Origin: Tamarix chinensis
Taxonomy: Eukaryota > Streptophyta > Magnoliopsida > Caryophyllales > Tamaricaceae
Direction: 5' to 3'
DNA length: 64,000 nucleotides
Assembly: GCA_030549775.1 (NCBI GenBank)
Contig: CM060172.1
Span: 130,933,122-130,997,121 of the forward strand
Shown here piece by piece: positions 1 to 11,290 of this stretch. Position numbers and translations under genes: made by a program. Within the stretch, counting starts at the first letter, position 1. Every line of letters begins with the position of its first letter. The notes beneath the pieces were generated by a model, which had not been told where the DNA came from, made no database searches, and saw only the letters and a program-made list of their open reading frames with translations.

Positions 1-68
1 CATTGTCATGGGTGGGCAATTGGGAGACCCTACAAGAGGAAGTGGATAATGATCTAGTTTAGGGACCT

Positions 69-1580
69 ATCAAGCAGGAGTTACTGGACTCTCCACAAGC
101 AGGCTCTGATTATTCACTAAACTAGGGGAATTTGATATACAAGGGAAAGCTAGTATTTCCTTCTCAATCTGTTTTCATCCCCCACTTGCTGGTAGAATAC
201 CATGGGGGCCAGATTGGGGGACACTCCGGAGTCTCCAAAACATTGTGAAGGCTTAACAGGGATGTATACTAGGTAGGAATGCGAAGGAGAGTATAACAAT
301 TTGTGGCTACCTGTGAGGTATGCCAACGTAACAAGTCGCAGGCCTTATCACCTATAGGGCTGCTACAGCCGCTACTGATTCCTGATAAGGTATGGGAGGA
401 TGTCTCGATGGATTTTGTGGAAGGGTTGCCTCGATTTGAGGGGTATACATGCCTTTTTGTGGTGGTTGACTGTTTGACGAAATATGCTCATTTTATACCT
501 CTACGGCACCCATATACAGCTCAAGACGTTGTTGTTGTGTTTGTTAAAGAGATAGTTCCCCTCCATGGCATATCCCGCTCAATAGTATCGGACAGAGATA
601 AGGTGTTTGTCAGCCACTTTTGGAAGGAGCTGTTCAAGTTACAGGGTACACTTCTTAAGCATAGTTTGGCCTATTACCCGCAAACAGATGGGCAAACAGA
701 AGTGGTTAACCGAAGTATTGAGACTTATCTGCGCTGTTTTGCTGGAGACAAACCTAAACAATGGGTGCGGTGGGTACCTTGGGCGAAATATTGGTACAAC
801 ACATCCTATCACATGGCCATCAAGACCACTCCCTTCACAGCATTATACAACAAAGATCCCCCACCCTTGGTTCACTATACGGTGGATAGCACCTGTTTTG
901 CGCAGGTGGACAGAGAGCTGCAGGACCGGGACCTCATCTTAGCCAAGCTCAAGGGGCACTTGCAGCGTTCCCAGCAGCTTATGAAAGCTACAGCAGATAA
1001 GAAGCGCAGGGATGTGGGATTTGTGGTTGGAGACTGGGTTTATATTAAGCTCAAGCCATATCGTCAACGATCGTTGGCTAAGAGGGTGAATGAAAAGTTG
1101 TCCCCAAGGTACTTTGGGCCTTACCAAATTACAGCAAGAGTGGGAGCAGTCGCCTACCGTCTAGCCTTACCCGAAAATACCCCAATCCACCCAGTTTTCC
1201 ATGTATCCATGTTGAAGTTGGCTGCGGGCAACGAGCAGCAGGCACAACCAATTCCACCAGGGTTGACAGAGGAGCTCAAATGGAAGGTGGAACCGGAGGA
1301 TGTGCAGGGAATGCGCTACAATGCTAGAGGAGAGCTAGAGGTGCTGATTAAGTGGAAAGATCTTCCGGATTTTGAGGCTTCGTGGGAGGAATTTGAACTT
1401 ATCAATGAACAATTTCCATGTTTCAACCTTGAGGACAAGGTTAAAATTCGAAGGGGCGGTATTGATAGGCCTTTGATTAAGCACACATATGTGTGGAGGC
1501 CACATAAGGGGGGATGGGAACAGTGGGACCCAATAGTGAAACGGGGCAGGATACCTAGTGACCTTTCAGATATGATCTGA
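69..1580 (+). pseudogene. Reina-type integrase with chromodomain, pol C-terminus (degenerate at its start)
   Basis: Integrase joins reverse-transcribed element DNA to the host chromosome; the chromodomain biases insertion to certain chromatin. Reading frame 3 continues left of the open stretch that begins at 303, but with in-frame stops at 123, 246, 270 and 294, so the gene is dead. The zinc-binding part is visible: two His in EYHGGQIGGH (around 195-225), then CEVC (around 312). The catalytic core shows the first Asp in VVVDCLTKYAHF, the second in SDRDKVF and the Glu in DGQTEVVNR. A basic linker with FGPYQI, and ALPENTPIHPVFHVSMLK, mark the integrase C-terminus. The chromodomain covers about residues 290-350 after position 303 (VLIKWKDLPDFEASWEE). 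Stop TGA at 1578. Confidence 0.88.
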
Positions 1581-1616
1581 TTGTTCTATTATTCCTTTTT
1601 TGGACTGGAGGGGGGG

Positions 1617-1861
1617 TGAGTCATGAGTTGATTATGGGTTCAGGTAATAAAAGGGGAAGGGGAGCGAGAGAGTGAGGGGGTCTGTCGCGGGTAGAAGGTG
1701 GGAGGTCTAGGTCCTCGAAACCTGGGAGTGGCTGCTGTAACTTCTGTTCTTCAACTATCAATACACTAGCTGATTAATCCAAATTGTTCTGTTCTTACAT
1801 TTAATTACTCCTCATTTGCTTAATCCTGGTATTGGTGTGAGCCGACTGCTAGTTCATAACA
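1617..1861 (+). repeat. 3' LTR of the Reina-type element
   Basis: About 245 bp beginning TGAGTCATGAG right after the polypurine tract and ending TTCATAACA, so it has the TG...CA form of an LTR. An AATAAAAGG box near 1646 may be the TATA or polyadenylation signal. The length suits Reina. The other LTR is outside the window, so the ends are inferred from the tract and the terminal dinucleotides only. Confidence 0.65.
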
Positions 1862-3020
1862 TATTATTATTTCATGATTTCATATATCCATGTATAATGT
1901 TTCCAAAAATCCATGAATAAGACAATAAGTTTCCAATCTACACGTCTATTTATAGGACTAGATGGAAGTATTGAAAGGATTATATTCCATGATTCCTTTA
2001 ATTTATTAATATTGCTTATTAATTACCTGCTGGACAACAGTTTTGAAATATCAGTGTTATACTCCAGATGGAAAACAATGTACCAAATATCAATGTTATA
2101 CTCCATATATAGGATTCTTGAAATACCCACTGCCATTAATTATCCATTAAGTATTAAAAGTTGATAATTGCAACTGCTAGGCCTTTAGGCGTTAAAATGA
2201 ATTTAAATGTGAAGTAGTGCAAAATGCTGCTTTGGAAGAAAATCAGCAATAATGATGCTATAGTCATCATGCTAAATGTGATTTGATTAGATGGTGCTGA
2301 TCTAACCCGAACAAGTCTAAAATTAAGCCTAAGAGAACACAGTCCACATGAATACTAACAACACCAACAGAAAGATGATTTATTTTTTCTTTTCTCTTTT
2401 TGTTTTTTTTTTCTGGAATCGAGATTAAGCAATTGCAAGGTAAGTTTGGCAAGGTGAGGGAAAACATGCAGCCGAAGACCTACTACAACAGATTCCAAGA
2501 ACAAGGTCAAACATAATAGAGGTCTCTGAGCAAATGTGTCAACAATGAGCCATAACAGTAGGATGAAGTACAGCAGTAGCACACTGAACCATAATTAAAG
2601 TGGCATAAGACACCTTAAAAAAAAAAAAAAAGGCATAGACACAGGAGACTAATATTTGAGCTGACAAAAATAAGCTAATTTATTTGGATAGTACCAACAG
2701 TTAACCATCATGAAGGGTATTAAAATATACTCCCTCCACGTAAAAAATAAAGTCATTTTAAGTGTAAATATTTATATAAAAAATAGTCATTTTGAAAAAG
2801 TTAAAATCTCTCTTCACTTTTACCCACTCTTTGTTCATTATGCTTCCCCCCCCCCCCCGCGGGAGTAAGTGAAATTTCAAGGCAAGCTTTATTAGCTCCT
2901 AAAAAAGTATGCAACTTGATAATATTTTTTTGTACCGAGGGAGTATAATAATATCAAGGTCTGTGGGGGGAGGGGAGAGACCATGAAGCACACATTACTT
3001 TAGCATGAAGCTCTACTCAC
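1862..3020 (-). other. Intron sequence after EF-P exon 7, no coding exon found
   Basis: The last visible EF-P exon ends at 3021 in phase 1 with a GTGAGT donor. The remaining C-terminal (third OB-fold) domain should follow at lower coordinates, but no stretch here reads as it in any minus frame. It holds a Stowaway-type MITE, a poly-A run near 2617-2631 and low-complexity sequence. Either the final exon lies left of position 1 beyond the Reina element, or it was lost. Confidence 0.6.
2730..2943. mobile_element. Stowaway-type MITE (Tc1/mariner family)
   Basis: Both ends carry the CTCCCTCC inverted terminus: CTCCCTCCACGTAAAAAA on the left, and TTTTTTGTACCGAGGGAG on the right. Both ends are flanked by TA (2728-2729 and 2944-2945), the target duplication of this superfamily. 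It is about 214 bp, has no coding sequence, and includes a poly-C run near 2846-2858. It lies in the intron of the EF-P gene. Confidence 0.85.
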
Positions 3021-6000
3021 CCGTAAGATATGCAGCAGCTTTGCCAAACAAATCTTTAGAGACTTCTGTTTGATCAAATGTTTCAGGGCTGATGAAAAAG
3101 AAGGGAGGATAACGTTAGAACTACTGCATTTTGCACACTGGTACAGCAGTAAAGAACACAGATATAATAACATACTCCATTAGAACCACAGTATTGCCCT
3201 CCGTATACAAATAGGTAAAAGATTTCTCTTCAACAAAGACTCCTGCAACAATATCAAAGGGCATAAAATGACTCAAAAAAGAGTGTTAAAGTGGCAGATA
3301 CAACTCGCAAACATTATTTGATGATAACTACAGACACATGATTGGCAACCAAGTTACCAATCAACAATAGATTAAGCTATCATACAACACAAAGATTATC
3401 ATTGGCTCAAGATCAATCCTACATGGAACAAGAGTAGTAGCTTCAAATGCTGAATAATAAGGGATGATACCAACAAGGCACAAGATAAAAAAGAGAGGCA
3501 GATTCATAGTATCTTATTAAAAAGGTGAAAACTCGTACATATGGTAGTTTTTCCTCATCGCCGATTTCATCCAAAATAATCAAATGATGAAAAAATGAGT
3601 TTTAATACTATATGAAAGGTGAATCGCTAAGTGCCTAATATGACAATATATGACCAAGTAGAAAATAAGGATACGATATCCTAAAGATGATAGGATGCTC
3701 TGTTTTATCCAATAATATATTGCTGGAATTGTCACAGATGCAATACAACAGCAGCAGAATGGGGTAGAGTTCGGTGAATAATTTCTATCTCATATATTTC
3801 TATCTGTTACTCGTAATTGAAAGTCAAAGGCTCAGAGCAGAAAAAGGATTAAACTAGCACATCACCTCATGCAGCAGCATTTCAATTATTTTTCTAATCA
3901 AACAGTTGAGAAATTGCAGTCCTTAGTCAACATATATTGACATAGTATAGCTAACCAAAGTACAACATGGATCGATTATGAGATGATTAAAATCCATTCA
4001 TTAGAATTCTCCTATACAACTAGTGCAAAAATAGTGATGCAACGAAACTTCGGAAAGCCCAAGCTGAAACAAAGATCAAAGGCATTACTTTCAATGGCCT
4101 CGTCAGTGCGAAATCTTTCAGATACTTTGTTTCCATTGTCAACATCCCGGAGCTCCACCTATTCAAGGAAAAGCAGGAACATACTAGTTCACAACCTTAA
4201 AGAGAAACAAACATGTAATATTGTGCACTGAGTAACAGTGATTGGACACACACCATCTACAGTTCTTCCAATTAAACAAAGATGGAAGCAAGAAAAGGAC
4301 ATCTAGAAAGCTAGTGAATATTAAATACAGACAAACTGTGGGAAATCACTCCCCACTACCACATTGAGAGCAAAAGACAAAGACTTACCTGAATTGATGC
4401 TCCTCCTCTTCCATGCTGTGTATGTTGAGCCTTTATTACCTGTTTTATATATATCCAGCATATTGTTACCCTTAATAAAGTACAAAATTACTGGAGAATG
4501 CCAGCCATGTATGAAAATAATCGATGTACCTGGTATGTACGTCCTGATTCCAAACCCAGAACATAAATCATAAAACAAAAAATCATGTAAGCATGTTTGA
4601 TTCTACTACATTACTGAAGCTAGATACCCAGTGCATTGGACATTACCCTTCTTTTGGATGATATTTCCCACTCTAACCTGCATAATAGTAAAACAAAACA
4701 TAAGCTGTATGACTACTTGCAGCACAATACCCAGCATCCAGTGAACAACTCTGGCAAAAGAATTGATATTTTGGATGGATGGTTGCAGAAATAAACACAC
4801 ACACTCTAACCATCAGTGGGGAACCAAAAGAATGGTACCAACAATTCTGTCTTGATCGCTTGATCCACAATCACTGGTTGACAGGCCACAGCTTGAGCCT
4901 TTACACTACCCAAAGACTGGATCCAACAGCACTCAGCAGGATAGTATCATGAACTGGTGCAAGAGAGTTATCATCCAACCCATGAGAATCAGTGACCATA
5001 TCACCAGTAGCTGATACCCCTCTCCCCTGAATAAGACCTTCTAGAAGAATATTAGCTAGCATAATGAGTCACCTATCTGTTAGAGTGTTGTTGCTAAGTG
5101 TTATACAACCATTGAGAATCTCAGCTGCATTTGCTACTTTGCTTATTGTCTCTTGCTCTGTTTGACAATATAGGTCACATTAACTTTTTAAATTTATTTA
5201 AAAATATAAGTTTCATAACGGAAACTCATGAAAATGAAATGGTTCGTTACCTATTATACCCATCTATTTTCCATTATCTCTCGTATTAATTAGTGGTCAA
5301 ATTTTCTAAGTATATTTATGTGAGGCTATAAGAGAGCAAGCATTAATTAATTTCCTACCACTTACCCCCCCCCCCGGTCTGTTAAATCATTCACCTTAGA
5401 TGGATATATAAGAGCATGAAAATTGAATGAAGAATCGGGCTACTTAATCGAATTTCCTAGACTTCCTCTGTCTGATTAACCTGCCCTCTCCATGATTTTC
5501 TCTGGTGGAGCCGCTACTGCTCAATAGGTAGCACTATCTCACAGTTATCCACAGCCATCGCTCATCAATATCAAATGCGCAAAACCTACGAGCCTATTCA
5601 AAAAATCTACCAAAAGCAAAGGAGCACGAGTCTACAGCACTTGCAATTTACAATTGCCCATCAAAATGGAAACGAACCAACAATACCTATCTCAAATTTT
5701 GGATCAGGCACAAGAATTAAAAACGAAATCAGCAAAGCAAATTGTATGGAACAACTCGCCCAATAAACAAACATTCAAATCCGAGACGGGAATTCGAAGC
5801 AAGGCGTAAGAGACCACGGGCGAGATTAACTTACATCAGCACCGAGAACCTTGATACCACGCTGTTGGGTAACCGAACAGTGAGAACTTTCCAGCAGACG
5901 GCCAACGCTTATGAACGGGGATGCAAAGGTGCCGCTGGTTAAATTAGAGAAACCAATATTTTTCAATGATCTGATGATGCCCAATGATAATGATCGTTTC

Positions 6001-6131
6001 GACATTGCATACGGTAAATTATAAGCATGATTGTAAGTAGCAGGGTAGTTGGTGATGGCAGCAACTGGTGTGAGTCGTTTGGTAGTAGCAGCACTTAGAG
6101 GGAGCCGTCTGCTAATCTCGAGGATTCGCAT
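3021..6131 (-). CDS. Elongation factor P family protein, organellar type (7 exons, C-terminal exon missing)
   Basis: EF-P binds the ribosome between the P and E sites and relieves stalling at polyproline. Exons read on the minus strand: 6131-5835, 4677-4647, 4543-4530, 4439-4389, 4158-4089, 3242-3176 and 3088-3021, all with GT/AG borders and consistent phase. The first 80 or so residues are rich in Arg and Ser and lack acidic residues early (MRILEISRRLPLS), like a mitochondrial targeting peptide. Then come the KOW-like domain (GIKVLGAD, GNIIQKKGRTYQ, HTQHGRGGAS, VELRDVDNGNKV) and the central domain (VEEKSFTYLYTEGNTVVLM, PETFDQTEV, FGKAAAYLT). About 199 residues are present; the third OB-fold domain is not. 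At the loop tip where E. coli EF-P has modified Lys34, this protein has Arg (HGRGG). The exons are free of stops or frameshifts, so the gene could be live if the rest lies off-window. ATG chosen because it precedes the targeting-like segment and the frame closes upstream. Confidence 0.88.
4530..4543 (-). other. 14-nt micro-exon (EF-P exon 3)
   Basis: On the minus strand the sequence reads AATCAG, then GACGTACATACCAG, then GTACATCG. Together with the 31-nt exon 2 (4647-4677) it adds exactly 15 codons and supplies the G-R-T-Y-Q expected between IIQKK and VIKAQH in the EF-P fold. Without it the frame and the conserved strand are lost. The exon is defined by phase and family similarity, not by transcript data. 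Confidence 0.8.
5165..5400. mobile_element. Probable degenerate MITE remnant in EF-P intron 1
   Basis: AT-rich block with phrases usual in Stowaway-like elements (a segment like ATATAGGTCACATTAAC, then a poly-C run near 5366-5376) but without intact CTCCCTCC ends or a clear TA duplication. No coding potential. The assignment is weak. Confidence 0.3.
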
Positions 6132-6238
6132 CTTCAGCTCGTGTTCGCGTTCCTGCGTGCTCGTGTTTCCGCATCAACTGCTCCTGGCTGAAATGAGAAA
6201 AATGTCAGTTCCTCACCTTTTGTCCAGACCGGAGCCAA

Positions 6239-6288
6239 GGCCCATCGTAAAATTTGTTTCTGTTCTCTTTTTTTCTCGTTTTTGGGCC
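6239..6288 (-). promoter_or_regulatory. Probable EF-P promoter region with site II-type TGGGCC boxes
   Basis: About 110-160 bp upstream of the ATG at 6131 lie TGGGCC on the minus strand (6244-6239) and TGGGCC on the plus strand (6283-6288). Site II (TGGGCY) boxes are common in plant promoters of mitochondrial and translation genes, which fits the product. No clear TATA box at a fixed distance. The transcription start is unknown. Confidence 0.45.
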
Positions 6289-6393
6289 GCTATGATATTT
6301 ACTTTGTATTTTCCTGCCAATTGTATTTATTGAATTAACTGAGTAATGAGAAAATTAACTAGTAAGGCATAAATAACCAATTGTACAATGGAT

Positions 6394-6414
6394 CGTACGG
6401 TGCAGCACCGTACG
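6394..6414. repeat. Perfect 9-bp inverted repeat (hairpin) CGTACGGTG-CAG-CACCGTACG
   Basis: Arms 6394-6402 and 6406-6414 with a 3-nt loop. The palindrome ATTGTACAAT precedes it (6380-6389). A related, inverted string GGTGCACCGATCGCAATG occurs at about 50109-50126. These may be the two ends of one old element into which the intervening nested stack was inserted (inference). Confidence 0.55.
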
Positions 6415-6689
6415 TCCTATGTCAGGTAAGTCAACGCTTCCTTCTTCCTAGAATATATAATTCTTCTAATAAATTTTTTTATCAATATTTAGCTCATTTT
6501 TCACTAATACTAAGCTAATGTTTCACCAATATAAGACTTTTTTTTTACCATAAAGATACATCACATATTTTACCTTTCTTAAAAAATTAATGATTCAATA
6601 TATTGATTTAATATTTTACCATTATTATAATAGATTTTTACAATCTATGATAGATGTGTGGATTGGAGTTGGGGTGACGATTTGTTGAT
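6415..6689. other. AT-rich non-coding sequence with repeated TTTCACCAATA-like phrases
   Basis: No ORF. Phrases such as TTTTTCACTAATACTAA and TTTCACCAATATAAG resemble the array at 44.6-45.07 kb and the segment at 49.78-49.87 kb, in the same orientation. This suggests one old repeat split by later insertions. Confidence 0.35.
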
Positions 6690-6694
6690 ACTCC

Positions 6695-9600
6695 TACAAA
6701 AAAGTCAAGGAAAAATCTTTTGGGTATTAGAGGGACACCAATATGGTGTCGGCCTAAGGGAACTCCTCCACTCAAAATTTACAGTTAAATTTTTTCGTTG
6801 GTTAAGGAAAACCATACACTAAAATGGGAAATGTTACCACTTTAATCAGTATAAGATTAACCCTTAGGCAGTCCCATACTAACCACAAGCCTAAAGGGGT
6901 ACAAGGATTATTAACAAGGATGATTAAAAACATAAACAGTTCAACATTAAATACCGAAACCAGATAGTGTAGATGTTAAGGTTAATACATAAGTACAAAT
7001 ATAATACAAGACAACGTCCCGCTACAAGAGAATAAAAACAGTAGAAACATAATAAGGTAAAAAGTTCGGAGAACACCCTCTTTAGCCCCATTCCTGGGAC
7101 ATCGGATCATCACTATGCCCCAACCAATCCATCATAAGCCTCAAAATCAGCAAGAGCCTCATCATCTACATGCACAAACTTAGGATGGGTCACTACTCGT
7201 GAGAATAAGCAGCATCCATGATAGAGATAATAAGTATACTACGTACTAAATAAGGTAACAATATAGCTAAGACAGGACAAATCACATAAGATACATATAA
7301 TGCAAGCAGTAAGTTAATTAGATTAATCACCACTATCAGAATTTAAGCCATTAGTACCATCTTTACACATCTCTTGAATTATATCCACGTGAGTACGAAA
7401 ACTCTACTATTATGGCCGGTGGAATAGAAGGGTAGAACTCACCTGGACACTATTATAGCCAATGGTCTCTAGGGCAAAATGCTCCTGGCCATTATTATAG
7501 ATGGTGGAATGAAAATCATCCTAAATCAGGCCCCGACCCCATGTGGTGTTCTATTATAAGTTATTAGTGTCCTTCTCATGATTTATTATCATCTAAGTTT
7601 TAGCTTATTGAGCTCGGAATCCCTACTATTATAACTGGTGGAACAGAAATACTACTTTAGGGTAGAACGCACGTAGCCACTATTATTGTTAATGGAATGG
7701 TTTCCAGGGTAAAACACTCTAGTTACTATTATAACCGGTAGAACGGAAATTATCCTAAGTCTGGGCCTAGCTCAATGATATTCCAATTTAAGTGATTAGT
7801 ATTTTATTCATATCTTATTCAACAAGTAACCCCTATCTAGACATGCACACCCCAATAGGCTTCCCCTACTCATTATCACTCTTCCACCCCCAAACTTCTG
7901 AAATAACACTATCCCTTAACCTAGGACCTCTACACTTCCCAAGACTCTGGGACCCCTTTTCACCTTCCATCATACTCACCATGAATTCAAAACCCCCACA
8001 CATGTGGGTTAAGGCCCACTTCCCTATTTCTCCACCTAGGCTTACCATCGCCTACTAGGGTTTCCCCTTGAAACCCTAATTTGGCCTATATAGCCCTAGC
8101 CTCTCCTTTTCTTATATAACCCACATTCCCCCTTAATTCCAACACCATCCCCACACTCAATCCACACCAAACCTCACAACCCGACTCTTCAACTCCCACA
8201 TGTGATAGTGATACCCTAGTTGGTCACCCTTAAAAACCCTAATACACCCCTTCTCTTTCACACCCTCTTCTCATACACAACTTTACCCTCCATTTAACTT
8301 GACTCACACGCTCCATGTGACACACTCCTCATCTCAACCCAAAGTTCAACCAACATCCTTAACCTCTCCCACAATACCCCTATACTTAGGGTTTTCCCCT
8401 AAAAATCCTAGTTATGCTCCCATGCATATTTCCATCAACCCACATACAAACTCTTTCCCAAGCACACCAATCACCCAAAACACACTTTTCTCCCCATAGT
8501 CAACCCTCAAACTAGATTTCCCCACATAAGCTTTTTTCCCATGCAAAGACCATACACCTCATGCAAAGCTCACACTACTCATATAAGATTTTATCCCAAT
8601 CCTTCATTTTATTATCTTCCCCCTTTGTTTTCTCAACTAGGCTTCTTAGTACCATTAGGACATTTCCCCCAATTCTCCTTTCTCACTTTACCCTCTTTAT
8701 TTCCTTTATTTCCCCACAACCACTCAAACCCACCTAATACCTCTAAGCATGCTAGTTATAACATCTCAACTATATATAAGAACATGTCATCCATACAAGT
8801 TATATCACACATATTACATATAATGCCAATCATGCTAACACATACCTTGGCTCCTTGTAAGCCAAGCTTCACCACACACACACTTAGTACATATTCATAT
8901 ACATTCAAATAAGGCATACTAATACATCCATACATACAGTATTTATAAATAACCCAAGCCTTAACCATATCCTTACATAATAAGACTCTAAGATTGAAGC
9001 ACACTCCTACGCCTCCTTATGGGGAAGGGTTTACCCACAACTTATAAAAAGAGTTTAACTAGTCATTTCACTTTCTTCCTACTCATTTTTCCTTTTTTCT
9101 TATTCCTTAATCAAATATTAGTGATAATGATAATAATAACAAAATATTAAAATAAAATATACTAAGTAGGTAGGAGAGAGAATGGCACAACTAGAAGGGA
9201 CAACAAGTGAGGGGGTGGCGGCGGTAGCAATGCACAATAGTGGTGGTGGATGTTGTAAAAAGGAGGGATTTAGGGTTGGAAAAAGAGAAGGGGAGTTAGG
9301 GTTTCCTAAGTGGTAGGGTTTCCTAAGTGGTAGGGTTTCCTGGGTCAAGGGGTTGTTGTGGTGGTGGTAGTGGCCTCACAATGGCAGTGCACTATGGTGG
9401 CAATGACAACAGGCAAGAGGGAAATAAGAGAAAAGAGGAGGGAGGAAGAGAAAGAAAAGGGGATTGGTGGTGTGGTGAGGTAGCGGAGGATCTTCTGAGC
9501 AGGATGAGAGGCAAGGAGGGTGGTGGTAGTTGTGGTGGTGGCGGCGTAAGGCAGTGCAGGTGATGGAGGGAGGTGCAAAAGGGCAACTTACCTTACACAA

Positions 9601-10694
9601 GTGAGAAGAGGAACAGGAAGGAGGGGTGGAGGAGTAGTCCGTTGGGTGCAAGGTGATGTAAGGAAGAGGAAGGGAGGGTGTGGCGACAATGGTGTAGTGC
9701 GATGGGTGTGGTGGCAGTGGTTGTTTGGGCAGTGTGCGTAAGAAGGTAGGGGTGAATGAAAAAGAAAAATAGAGAAAATGAGGGAGTGGGGAGGTGTATT
9801 TATAAGTGTAAGGGATGGGGGGAAGTGGACAAGATAGGGAAGAAGACAAATGGACGGGGTTGGTGGCTGTTAGCTGATATGAAAGCTAGCGTAGCTGCGC
9901 AACAAGGGGGACAATGGGTAGGGTTTTGTAGGGGGTAGGGGTAGGTGAGGGGTAAGGGATTGCAGGAGGGAGGGGGACCATGCAAGGTCATGCCTATTGC
10001 ATACCCTGCAGGTCCAAATGAGGAAAGGAGGAGTGGAGAGAGAGGAGGGAGTGCTGCAAAGCAGCCATGCACAACATCATATAGGTAAAGGAAGAAGAAG
10101 GAGGCAGGGGCAAAAGGGGAAAGAATAGAAATATAAATGGAGAAAAAAAAGGAAAAGAGGGGGAAGGAGTGCGCCTGGGCTAGGCCAATTAGAGGAAAGA
10201 AAGGGAAAAAAAGCTAGGTCGAGGAAGGGAAAGGAAAGAAAATAGGGGGAGGGGAAGGAACTAGGTTGCTGCTGGGTACAACCCAGCTGGCCGAGGGAGG
10301 GGAAAGGAAGGAAAAAAAGAAAAAGGAATAAAAGAAGAAAGAAAAGGAAGAAAAAGGGAAAAGAAAGAAAGAAAAAATGGGATGGTAGGGCGGTTTGGGT
10401 TTTTTTAGAGTTTTAGGAATAATAAAAAATTAGTAATAATAATAATAATAAAATAATTTTTATTAATTTAGAAAGTATTATTATGATTCACTTTTAATTC
10501 ATCTTAGGTTAAAAAATAAATTTAGCCTCTTCTAATTAGATCATTACATCATTTTTCTTTTTTTTATGGCCATAATAATTATTATTATTATATTATTATT
10601 ATTATTTTATTAGAAATGGCATATATAATTAAACCTTATCTAATAATTCCTTATTTTATTCTTAAATCCTAAAATAAATTTTTGGGGTATTACA
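6695..10694 (-). mobile_element. LTR-like unit A (solo LTR or non-autonomous LTR element), about 4.0 kb
   Basis: The right end is GGGGTATTACA. Five-base ACTCC duplications flank it (6690-6694 and 10695-10699), giving a 4000-bp unit. The left end reads TACAAAAAAG, probably a decayed TGTAA terminus. Order of contents: a terminal stem region, a block around 7140-7265 resembling the conserved block of B and N, a tandem cassette with CACTATTATAGCC (7400-7800), a C/T-rich stretch with AAACCCTAA phrases (7850-8900), a purine-rich stretch (9160-10380), then AT-rich sequence to the end. The same order, inverted, is seen in unit B, so A lies on the minus strand relative to B. No retroelement coding sequence found. 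Confidence 0.7.
9160..10380. other. Purine-rich low-complexity segment of unit A
   Basis: Long G/A-rich stretch with GGTGGTGG and GGAGGG runs. Its open frames on either strand (for example 9376-9849 minus) are rich in Pro, Ser, His and Thr on one strand and Gly on the other, and show no domain. It matches in position the C/T-rich segment 14990-15870 of unit B read on the other strand. Confidence 0.6.
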
Positions 10695-10699
10695 ACTCC

Positions 10700-11290
10700 A
10701 ACTCTCAAATTGATAATATAAGGCATAAATAGCATGAAAGAAAAGAGAGAGAGGGATCAAAATGACTTAGTTATTAGTTCATGAAGGTGTAGTTGCCAAC
10801 GGTGAAGGGGTTAGGGCCCTTTACTAGAAGTGTTTGTAGGGGTGGCCATGAGGTAGCATCAAATGTAAGTAACTAAGGACCAAGAATCTTAGTGAGCGCT
10901 TACTCGTATAGTGAGTTGTGGCCATTTAGTAGACTTCACATATTCCTTGATTGAAGTTGCCTCTAGGGGCTTTAATGCTCCATTATTTTATGGAGATCAT
11001 GGCCAACAACATGCCTTCCATAGAGACAGTATGAGGATGCTATTAGAAGTAGTCACATTGAGCAATTAGGGGGTTGGGTTACATTTAAAGAATAGAAGTA
11101 ATGACTGATCTTCGAATCAGTCATATCAATCATTATAATCGGAGTATAAATTTATTATCATTATGTTCACTAAGCTAGCTAAGCTTGAGGGGAAGGGCTA
11201 GTGAGTTATTTGACTACCCAATGTGCATAAGGCTTTTTAACCTCATTGTAGTAGGCATGACCAAAGAACAGTCTTGGCAAGTGAGGCTAA
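10700..11290 (-). repeat. 3' LTR remnant of Tat element L
   Basis: Aligns by eye with 44055-44530: shared strings include AGTGAGTTGTGRYCATTTAGTAGAC, GTAGGGGTGG and GACTACCCARTGTG in the same order. Both are diverged with indels. Unit A borders it on the left, so part of this LTR may be displaced to the left of A. Confidence 0.6.

Larger units (their letters stand above)
1..1861 (+). mobile_element. 3' part of a Ty3/gypsy chromovirus, Reina-type (integrase, chromodomain, 3' LTR)
   Basis: Seen: integrase and chromodomain coding sequence, then a purine tract (GGACTGGAGGGGGGG, about 1602-1616) directly before a TG...CA block that serves as the 3' LTR. Known: chromoviruses of the Reina lineage are short, carry a C-terminal chromodomain and have LTRs of only a few hundred bases, which fits. 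The 5' LTR, gag, protease, RT and RNase H lie left of the window or are lost. The element lies downstream of, and opposite in strand to, the elongation factor P gene whose last exon is missing, so it probably sits in that gene's last intron (inference). Confidence 0.85.

Noticed and set aside
6415..6450. Helitron 3' end suggested by the hairpin at 6394-6414
   Set aside because: No CTRR terminus 10-12 nt after the hairpin on either strand, and no TC start found.
9376..9849. 157-codon minus-strand frame and its overlapping partners
   Set aside because: Reading of the purine-rich repeat segment of unit A; no domain and no conservation in the matching part of B.
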